5,261 nt of DNA from an uncultured Verrucomicrobiota bacterium (GTDB taxonomy: Bacteria > Verrucomicrobiota > Verrucomicrobiae > Opitutales > Opitutaceae): assembly GCA_946482165.1 (NCBI GenBank), contig CAMLQS010000350.1, forward strand, positions 1 to 5,261. The letters are read 5' to 3'. Shown piece by piece: positions 1-4,456 of the stretch. The notes beneath the pieces are model-generated. The model did not search any database. It saw nothing but the letters and a program-made list of their open reading frames with translations, and was not told the DNA's origin. The position numbers were made by a program, and so were the translations under genes. Position 1 is the first letter of the stretch. Each line of letters opens with the position of its first letter.

Positions 1-1908
1 CTGTAGATCAGGCGGCAGCTTCAGTGTCTTGTTAGTCTTGGTGTAATACTCGCCAATAGTGTATTCGGGCTGGTCAAGCTTCTCCTCAATCATGGAGGTA
101 GTGTAAATTATTTGAAAAGGCCGCTTTGCACTTACGGCTTTGTCGCAAACTACACTTTGGAATGTTTTACTACGAGCCTCTTCCATTCCGGCATCCTCAA
201 TGTTGTCGCACAGCAAAAATCTTGGATAACGGAATTCGTCATCCTCACAGGAAGAAAAAAGAACTCCAAAAATGATAGCATTCTTGAGAATGGCGTTGGA
301 GCTAGCGGAAAAATTATGTTTCCCGTTTAGGTAGTAAATATTCTTTTCAAATGACAACTCAATGGAATTGATGTGCTGAAATTCATCTTGCCGCTCTAAA
401 TCTTTTGTTAGGATTTCACGCGCATGATTTTTAATTAGCTGAGCACTTTGCTGAATCCGGCCGTGCTGCTGAGATTGTCTCGATGAAATCTTTAGCTTAA
501 CCTGATAGATGCTCTCCTTCAGCTCTCCTTCCCTGACCTTCGACTTCTTTAAAACCTCGACATATTCAAGCAACTGCCGAAGATATTTGAACTCGGCTTC
601 CAGTCGGCCTTTTTCCAAATATAAACTGTCGAGTCTGTTATCCCGGGCAGATTTTAGAGAGCGAACCCGCTGCTGGTAAGTTCTGGAATCGATTTCGTAA
701 TCCGACGCAATCGCCGACCTCTTCGCAAGAACTTCCTCCAAGTGCTTCTGTCTATGGATCTGAAGCCGAGTCGATTCCTTGATTTGAAAGGATAGCTCCT
801 CCTTCATTTTCACCATGCTAGTCAGGCCGAAATCCCCTAGGATTTTCTTGCCGCTAAACTCACACGCCACCTCACCCTTGATATGCTTTACTTCTACATT
901 ACAAAGCGGGCAGGTAGGGAGACTGCCAAATGCCTTCCGGGTGGTTAGAGACTCCTCAATTGCTCGCAGCTTTCGCCCAAGACTTTGAATGAAGAATTGT
1001 GAATCCTTCATCTCAAGTTTTAGGCCCTCTAGATAGTCGTCGATTTTAGCAAGCTCCTCTTTTTCAAAAAGAACCTTAGACCTTAACTTGTTTAGCTCTG
1101 CATCGGCAGTGTTTTTAACTGCCTTCTCTTGCGTGGCTACCTCCTCAATCGAAAGATTAATTTTCTCCAGCTCCGCTAGCAGCTCTTCATTTCGCTTAAG
1201 TAGTTTAACTGCGTCCAAGCCCTCGCCCACAGCGTCGAGCAGGTCAGAATTATATTTAATCTGTTCAGTTATGTCCTTCAGTTCCTGCTCCAGCAGGCGA
1301 TGATGGATCTGTAAATCATACAACTCGTTGTCATAAACACCAAAGAGCAGGTCGGCCACCACCTTCCGTTTCATTGGCGAATCCCAGTCTTCTTCGCGCA
1401 TGAGTGACGTTGTCCTTGAAATCTGGTCTATATATGAAAGCCGCAATGCCTGATGGATGGTAATGTTACCCTCGTTATCAGCTTTCACTTCTGGAAAGCC
1501 CAGAAGACGAAAGAGGACGGTCGTGAACGTTTCGTTCTCACGGGCTGGGGAGTATGGGTGCGTTTTCCATCCTTCAACCTTATGTTTAAGCGCCTCAACC
1601 AACGGCCCCATGAATATGGACAATGGCGTTTTTGGCTGGTCACGACGAACACGATGAAGGGTAATGACTATTCCGTTGATATCCACCTCAGCAAAGACCT
1701 CTGTGCAGAGGGCCGCAGCGGATTTCCAGATTGCGACCTCCCCGCCGAGCACATGGAAAATAAAGTCCAGGATGGTGGATTTTCCTGAGCTATTATTTCC
1801 ACGGATAATGTTCACACCCTCATGGAATATCTGGTCGTAAACCGCGTTCGCATTGGCGCGCACAATTAGGCGCTTTACCATTAGGTGGGGTCTGCTACTT
1901 GCGGTCAT
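1..1908 (-). CDS. ABC-3C system Rad50/SMC-like coiled-coil ABC ATPase (3' end cut by window)
   Basis: The frame is open for 636 codons from ATG 1908 to the window edge; the true C-terminus lies outside, probably close by. Walker A is GNNSSGKST (residues 37-45) and a Q-loop-like YIDQ is at 159-162. Two long charged, Leu-rich coiled-coil arms (about 205-330 and 365-480) flank a CPLC motif (333-336) resembling a Rad50 zinc hook. An ABC-signature-like FSASS (533-537) and Walker B RFLLCDNIED (563-572) complete a split ABC head. The DN rather than DE after Walker B, and FSASS instead of LSGGQ, fit what I recall of the ABC-3C ATPase clade; that is memory, not a search. Its start overlaps the middle-component gene by 14 bases, and no clear Shine-Dalgarno is visible. 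A second in-frame ATG at 1881 (residue 10) is possible but would leave a very short strand before the ATPase core. Expected role: a cytosolic ATP-driven sensor, probably of DNA structures, that licenses the effector. Confidence 0.88.
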   Translation of the reverse strand, partial: MTASSRPHLMVKRLIVRANANAVYDQIFHEGVNIIRGNNSSGKSTILDFIFHVLGGEVAIWKSAAALCTEVFAEVDINGIVITLHRVRRDQPKTPLSIFMGPLVEALKHKVEGWKTHPYSPARENETFTTVLFRLLGFPEVKADNEGNITIHQALRLSYIDQISRTTSLMREEDWDSPMKRKVVADLLFGVYDNELYDLQIHHRLLEQELKDITEQIKYNSDLLDAVGEGLDAVKLLKRNEELLAELEKINLSIEEVATQEKAVKNTADAELNKLRSKVLFEKEELAKIDDYLEGLKLEMKDSQFFIQSLGRKLRAIEESLTTRKAFGSLPTCPLCNVEVKHIKGEVACEFSGKKILGDFGLTSMVKMKEELSFQIKESTRLQIHRQKHLEEVLAKRSAIASDYEIDSRTYQQRVRSLKSARDNRLDSLYLEKGRLEAEFKYLRQLLEYVEVLKKSKVREGELKESIYQVKLKISSRQSQQHGRIQQSAQLIKNHAREILTKDLERQDEFQHINSIELSFEKNIYYLNGKHNFSASSNAILKNAIIFGVLFSSCEDDEFRYPRFLLCDNIEDAGMEEARSKTFQSVVCDKAVSAKRPFQIIYTTSMIEEKLDQPEYTIGEYYTKTNKTLKLPPDLQ

Positions 1909-2398
1909 TTTTGAAAGGCAATAATTTAGTTCTATCCTTAAGCCCGTCAACGCCCCGAAGGGGATACTGACTCAGCATTTTTGTTAGGAAATCCACGAGG
2001 CCCGCGTTCTCCCTTGTCGCCTCTTCAATTCGCGACCTTATCTCGACAGGCACCTTGGAATAATCTATTCCGATGAACTCGTCAGCATAAGCGCTCTCCT
2101 TGTTGACTACTACGCCCCGGGATTTCAAGAGCGACAGAGCGCTATTGAAAATCGGTTCGATTTGATAAAAAACCTTAGAAGGGTTTGTCATCTCCTCGTA
2201 ATGCGCGTAGGACTGAAACGCCGTTTTGAATTTTTTATCCGGTTGGCGAATTGAATGAATTTCTGCCGGAAATAAAAAGAAAAAATCGAGGATTCTTAAC
2301 TTATCAGGCTCTACGTATTCTGGGGACAGTGCCTTTAAAAGCAGCATAATCCTGTAGCTAGCGTGATTAAGGTCAAAGGCCGGATGGTATAGGAGCAT
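1895..2398 (-). CDS. ABC-3C system middle component (MC5-like)
   Basis: This 167-residue protein begins MLLYHPAFDLNHASYR and has the hydrophobic signature YVEPDKLRILDFFFLFP (about 28-44). That signature is typical, as I recall it, of ABC-3C middle components, small all-helical or winged-helix-like proteins encoded between the CTD protein and the ATPase. A second helical stretch (about 73-96, around KVFYQIEPIFNSALSLLKS) and a polar Lys/Arg-rich tail follow. No catalytic motif, signal peptide or membrane segment is seen. The gene starts 4 bases after the CTD-protein stop, with no good Shine-Dalgarno, so re-initiation after the upstream gene is likely. Its last 14 bases overlap the ATPase start. 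Family knowledge suggests it bridges the ATPase and the CTD protein. The MC5 subtype is a best guess; membership in the middle-component group is firmer. Confidence 0.8.
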   Translation of the reverse strand: MLLYHPAFDLNHASYRIMLLLKALSPEYVEPDKLRILDFFFLFPAEIHSIRQPDKKFKTAFQSYAHYEEMTNPSKVFYQIEPIFNSALSLLKSRGVVVNKESAYADEFIGIDYSKVPVEIRSRIEEATRENAGLVDFLTKMLSQYPLRGVDGLKDRTKLLPFKNDRK

Positions 2399-2402
2399 GA
2401 TG

Positions 2403-2981
2403 CTATTTATGCCATTTTAACCGGCATTTCCCCGTCAAGAAATAGACCATTCCGTCTAGTTCGAAACTTCCAAGACCAAGTGCATTTAGCCCCAGCTGAA
2501 GCTTAATCGGTTCGACTACCTTAATTTTAACAAATTCGACCGTTTGGGCCGGGGATAGTGCTTCAACTACCGGCGTAAATGCAGATTGAAAGCGGCTTTC
2601 AATCTCACCCAGTAGATACGCGTGAATTCTTTGCGCACTTGGGTAAAGCATGAATTTATTGAGCTTTTTAGAAAACCGCTCTTTTGCTCGTTCTGCATAG
2701 TCGAGCTGGCACTCAATACCGCCAAGCTTTAACTTACCTTCGAGACCAATTACGACGTCTTCAGGCGTCGTGTAATCTAGAATTTCATCTATTTTCGTTT
2801 CTGTTTTTGCTTCGCTCTCCACTTCCACCGAAAATTTCGCATGGAGATTGTCTAGATACCCGTCGCTGCGAATCTCGTAATTTACAATGAACGTGGGTTT
2901 GTTGATATTGTTACCTGCAATATCGCCACCGCCCGAGTCGTTGTCACTGATGGAAACCCGTTGAGCTTTTCCGTCGCTCAT
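2403..2981 (-). CDS. ABC-3C C-terminal-domain protein with N-terminal GGDIAG motif and no enzymatic domain
   Basis: This 192-residue protein is taken from ATG 2981, because AAGGA at 2989-2993 sits 7 bases upstream. A GTG two codons earlier (2987) overlaps the preceding stop but lies too close to that ribosome site. Residues 8-28 are polar and Gly/Asn-rich with GGGDIAGNNIN. Residues 63-192 look like an ABC-3C CTD: EILDYTTPEDVVIGLEGKL (67-84 region), a charged helix YAERAKERFSKKLNKFMLYP (95-114), AQRIHAYLLGEIESRF (116-131), and the hallmark ending GMVYFLTGKCRLKW (177-190). In this family the CTD usually follows an effector domain such as a peptidase or nuclease. Here only about 60 residues precede it and none look catalytic. 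The effector function is therefore either absent or supplied by the small membrane protein just upstream. The assignment rests on recalled family hallmarks. Confidence 0.78.
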   Translation of the reverse strand: MSDGKAQRVSISDNDSGGGDIAGNNINKPTFIVNYEIRSDGYLDNLHAKFSVEVESEAKTETKIDEILDYTTPEDVVIGLEGKLKLGGIECQLDYAERAKERFSKKLNKFMLYPSAQRIHAYLLGEIESRFQSAFTPVVEALSPAQTVEFVKIKVVEPIKLQLGLNALGLGSFELDGMVYFLTGKCRLKWHK

Positions 2982-2983
2982 CG

Positions 2984-3151
2984 TCACTTCCTTATGTCCC
3001 GGCCGGCAATATCCCCACCGTTGGTCTTGTTCCCTTTGATGACCGTGTTGTTGGAGTTATTACGGCTGTTACGCACCTTCATCACGATACCCGCCCCAAT
3101 GAAGAGCCCGACAAAGGCAGTTATGGCGGCAACGATTTCGCTTGTGCTCAT
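2984..3151 (-). CDS. Small single-pass membrane protein with GGDIAGRDI tail, first gene of the ABC-3C operon
   Basis: This 55-residue ORF runs from ATG 3151 to TGA 2984. Residues 5-24 (EIVAAITAFVGLFIGAGIVM) form one hydrophobic membrane segment. It is followed by K25, R27 and R30, so the positive-inside rule puts the C-terminus in the cytoplasm. The tail is Asn-rich (RNNSNNTVIKGNK), then GGDIAGRDIRK. The same GGDIAG occurs at residues 18-23 of the next protein, which starts 2 bases after this stop. That shared motif, the spacing and the co-direction argue for a real operon member and not a chance ORF. No good Shine-Dalgarno precedes it; AAAAGCTTCAC lies before the ATG. I do not recognise a named family. 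Possible roles (inference) are a membrane anchor for the ABC-3C complex, or a minimal membrane-perturbing effector held by the CTD protein. Confidence 0.72.
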   Translation of the reverse strand: MSTSEIVAAITAFVGLFIGAGIVMKVRNSRNNSNNTVIKGNKTNGGDIAGRDIRK

Positions 3152-3213
3152 ATGTGAAGCTTTTGCGCTTTGATGCCAGAGTATTCCCTTAATGCAAGCC
3201 CGGCTTTTACCAT
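3148..3213 (-). CDS. Possible 21-codon leader peptide overlapping the small membrane gene
   Basis: An ATG at 3213 opens a 21-residue frame (MVKAGLALREYSGIK...) whose TGA (3150-3148) overlaps the ATG of the membrane protein in an ATATGA arrangement. The downstream gene lacks a Shine-Dalgarno, so translation of this leader could deliver ribosomes to it. Against this, the ORF is very short, a TAA lies just upstream in frame, and its own ribosome site is weak. It may be chance. Confidence 0.2.
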   Translation of the reverse strand: MVKAGLALREYSGIKAQKLHI

Positions 3214-3228
3214 ATCTTAGCCGCCGAG

Positions 3229-3282
3229 ATGAAGGGCACAGGCCCGGAAAAAAGGGTCGAGGCGTTGTTTGTTGATTTTTAG
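3229..3282 (+). pseudogene. 17-codon ORF at repeat copy 1 (degraded relative of the ORF at 3573)
   Basis: ATG 3229 reads MKGTGPEKRVEALFVDF then TAG. The last ten residues, RVEALFVDF with its preceding charged residue, match the end of the ORF at 3573-3641 because both enter the 96-bp repeat in the same frame. After the TAG the frame stays open for 20 more codons (TELMGRARALARRR...) to TGA 3343-3345. No convincing ribosome site precedes this ATG. It most likely represents a truncated duplicate of whatever copy 2 encodes. It could also be non-coding repeat. Confidence 0.25.
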
Positions 3283-3346
3283 ACCGAGCTGATGGGGCGG
3301 GCCCGCGCTTTGGCCCGGCGGAGGAACACCGCCTCGCTCGCGTGAC
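3251..3346 (+). repeat. 96-bp direct repeat, copy 1
   Basis: This stretch matches 3610-3705 at an offset of exactly 359 bases, with five mismatches and no gaps. All five are transitions: T/C before TAG, C/T in GGGG(C/T)GG, C/T and G/A in TGG(C/T)CC(G/A)G, and G/A in the final CGT(G/A)AC. Similarity stops abruptly at the right edge and fades on the left. The sequence is GC-rich, unlike the operon to its left, so it belongs compositionally with the right-hand block. Identity of the element is unknown. Confidence 0.93.
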
Positions 3347-3521
3347 GATTATTTCAAGGGCACAACACCGCGGTTTTCATCCGGCGAACCCAATGCAATG
3401 TTCGTGTCGAACAGTGCGGAACTCTGAGCCGCCACCGCGCTCCCCTCGCGACCACCCGCGTCGCACGCGTGTAAGTTCTGTTGATTAAAATCCGTCAGCG
3501 ATTCCGAACTTCTAGGTGTTT
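3347..3521. other. Intergenic stretch between the repeats, no recognisable gene
   Basis: It is mixed in composition, with a GC-rich middle (about 3430-3475) and an AT-richer right side. I see no ribosome site followed by a plausible gene, no tRNA cloverleaf and no strong hairpin followed by a T run. A 67-codon reverse frame spans 3349-3552, but its start lies inside the inverted repeat, it has no ribosome site, and the encoded sequence resembles no family I know. Confidence 0.5.
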
Positions 3522-3551
3522 TGTTACAAATACGGCGTTGGATTTGTAACA
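3522..3551. promoter_or_regulatory. Perfect 10-bp inverted repeat, probable operator/promoter
   Basis: TGTTACAAAT (3522-3531) and ATTTGTAACA (3542-3551) are exact reverse complements around a 10-bp spacer. The arm centres are 20 bp apart, about two helical turns, as for a dimeric DNA-binding protein. The repeat sits 6 bases before a strong Shine-Dalgarno. It overlaps a possible promoter: TTGTTA (3521-3526), 18-bp gap, TGTAAC (3545-3550). The cognate regulator is not evident in the window; the AbiEi-like antitoxin is one candidate, although its own palindrome has a different sequence. Confidence 0.6.
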
Positions 3552-3556
3552 TTTCT

Positions 3557-3564
3557 AGAGGAGG
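3557..3564 (+). promoter_or_regulatory. Strong Shine-Dalgarno AGAGGAGG before ATG 3573
   Basis: AGAGGAGG ends 8 bases before ATG 3573. It is the best ribosome-binding site in the window, and none of the larger genes has one as good. This is the main reason to take the very short downstream ORF seriously. Confidence 0.6.
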
Positions 3565-3572
3565 TTACGCGC

Positions 3573-3641
3573 ATGACCCTGAGGGACAAAATCGCCCGCG
3601 GCCTAGCCGAAAGGGTCGAGGCGTTGTTTGTTGATTTCTAG
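3573..3641 (+). CDS. 22-codon small ORF entering repeat copy 2; possibly an amber-interrupted 43-codon gene
   Basis: ATG 3573 follows an excellent Shine-Dalgarno and a palindromic operator-like site. It encodes MTLRDKIARGLAERVEALFVDF and stops at TAG 3639-3641. The pattern of charged and hydrophobic residues suggests an amphipathic helix. If the TAG was once CAG, the frame would continue TELMGWARALVQRRNTASLA to TAA 3702-3704, giving a 43-residue helical protein. Repeat copy 1 carries the same TAG at the same point, so the interruption either predates the duplication or is the genuine end. I do not recognise the peptide. It may be a real small protein, a leader peptide for the toxin-antitoxin operon 190 bases downstream, or the 5' stub of a deleted gene. 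Confidence 0.38.
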   Translation: MTLRDKIARGLAERVEALFVDF

Positions 3642-3705
3642 ACCGAGCTGATGGGGTGGGCCCGCGCTTTGGTCCAGCGGAGGAACACCGCCTCGCTCGC
3701 GTAAC
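3610..3705 (+). repeat. 96-bp direct repeat, copy 2
   Basis: This is the second copy of the repeat at 3251-3346, about 95% identical by hand alignment. It includes the 3' half of the small ORF at 3573 and the 20 codons beyond its TAG. Sequence after 3705 no longer matches the sequence after 3346. The two copies lie in direct orientation with 263 bases between them, so homologous recombination would delete 359 bases including the inverted repeat at 3522-3551. Confidence 0.93.
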
Positions 3706-3795
3706 ACTATCCGCCGCCCTTACCGAAGCACCGCTTGGTCGTGAACCCGGGCAAGTCTTTCGTTTGACGTGAAAAGCTCCGGAATCGAGGGTTGA

Positions 3796-3823
3796 TTGTC
3801 TCAGAAATATGACCGCATATATC
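3796..3823 (+). promoter_or_regulatory. Candidate promoter of the toxin-antitoxin operon, leaderless layout
   Basis: TTGTCT (3796-3801) and TATATC (3818-3823), 16 bp apart, each match the sigma-70 hexamers at 4 of 6 positions. They would place transcription start at or next to ATG 3830. No Shine-Dalgarno precedes that ATG and a TGA at 3824-3826 closes the frame upstream, so a leaderless or nearly leaderless message is plausible. Both hexamers overlap the palindrome at 3799-3828. The call is weak because each element is degenerate. Confidence 0.35.
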
Positions 3824-3828
3824 TGAGA
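3799..3828. promoter_or_regulatory. 30-bp palindrome abutting the antitoxin start, probable autorepression operator
   Basis: TCTCAGAAATATG (3799-3811) and CATATATCTGAGA (3816-3828) pair at 12 of 13 positions around the spacer ACCG. The right arm also nests a smaller palindrome, ATATCT-G-AGATAT (3819-3831), that runs into the start codon. AbiEi-type antitoxins are known to bind inverted repeats in their own promoters through an N-terminal winged helix, and that is the likely role here. At RNA level it could also form a hairpin next to the start codon if transcription begins upstream. Confidence 0.7.
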
Positions 3829-3829
3829 T

Positions 3830-4456
3830 ATGACGAGGGCGGCCAAACCCACCAGCACCCCTTCGCGGATCGAGCGTCGCATCAAGCGCGCGGGCGACGA
3901 CGCCGTGTTCTCCGTGAGCGATTTTCTGGATCTCGACACCCGCAACGCCGTCGACGCCGCGCTCAGCTGGCTGACCCGCAAGGGCACGCTTCGCCGGCTC
4001 GCCCGCGGGCTCTACTACCGTCCGCGCACCAATCCCTACCTCGGCGAAATCATTCCTCCCAAGGAGGCGGTCGTGGCCGCTCTCGCCCGGCGCGATCACA
4101 TGCGGGTCCGCCCGATCGACGCGAGCGCCGCCAACTTGCTCGGCTTGAGCGAACAGGTGCCGGCGAAGGTGGACTACCTGACCGACGGTCGCACCCGCAC
4201 CGTCAAGGTCGGCCCCCATCTCATCACGTTTCGCCACGTTTCCCCGAAAACCATCGCTCCGGAAAGCTCGACCGTCGGCCTGGTCATCGCGGGCCTGCGC
4301 AACCTCGGCAAAAACCACGTCACGCCCGAACACGTGCGCCGCCTGCGGGCCTCGATCCCGGCGGAGGAGCGCCGCCGCCTGCGGCAGGATCTCACGCTGG
4401 CCCCGGGCTGGATGCGCCCCCACCTCAACGCCATCGCCGGAGACGAACCCGCATGA
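3830..4456 (+). CDS. AbiEi-like / DUF6088 family type IV antitoxin
   Basis: This 208-residue protein starts at the first ATG available after an in-frame TGA. Residues 11-26 (PSRIERRIKRAGDDAV) lead into a winged helix-turn-helix: FSVSDFLDLDTRNAVDAAL (27-45), then WLTRKGTLRRLARGLYYRP (47-65) as recognition helix and wing. The stretch NPYLGEIIPPKEAVVAALARR (about 68-88) is typical of DUF6088/AbiEi-like proteins as I recall them. The C-terminal half (about 90-205) is a mixed, Arg-rich domain expected to counter the toxin. The gene overlaps the nucleotidyltransferase gene by ATGA, the usual arrangement of type IV pairs, in which antitoxin and toxin are not thought to bind each other stably. A 30-bp palindrome directly upstream fits negative autoregulation. 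GC content is high, like that of its partner. Confidence 0.85.
   Translation: MTRAAKPTSTPSRIERRIKRAGDDAVFSVSDFLDLDTRNAVDAALSWLTRKGTLRRLARGLYYRPRTNPYLGEIIPPKEAVVAALARRDHMRVRPIDASAANLLGLSEQVPAKVDYLTDGRTRTVKVGPHLITFRHVSPKTIAPESSTVGLVIAGLRNLGKNHVTPEHVRRLRASIPAEERRRLRQDLTLAPGWMRPHLNAIAGDEPA

Noticed and set aside
1453..1788. A 111-codon plus-strand frame and other plus-strand frames within 1-3173
   Set aside because: They lie opposite the ATPase, middle-component and CTD genes, whose motifs are clear, and they have no ribosome sites or family signature.
3196..3209. Small hairpin AAGCC-C-GGCTT followed by TTAC, as a terminator on the plus strand
   Set aside because: The stem is only 5 bp and the T run is too short; no plus-strand gene ends just before it.
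3214..3219. TAAGAT on the minus strand as a -10 box for the ABC-3C operon
   Set aside because: No acceptable -35 lies 16-18 bases upstream, so I do not call a promoter for the operon, although one must lie somewhere in about 3160-3300.
3349..3552. 67-codon minus-strand frame whose segment ALFDTNIALG faintly recalls a PIN-domain start (LDTNILI)
   Set aside because: The motif falls near the C-terminus, where a PIN domain could not follow. The frame starts inside the inverted repeat, has no Shine-Dalgarno, and the rest matches nothing I know.
3251..3705. The 96-bp repeats as a CRISPR array or as terminal repeats of an insertion sequence
   Set aside because: There are only two copies, they are too long for CRISPR repeats, and the 263 bases between them encode no transposase; the orientation is direct, not inverted.
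3706..3795. Stretch before the palindrome as a possible small gene or RNA
   Set aside because: There is no ribosome site with an adequate frame, no stable symmetric hairpin, and no resemblance to a known RNA that I can see.
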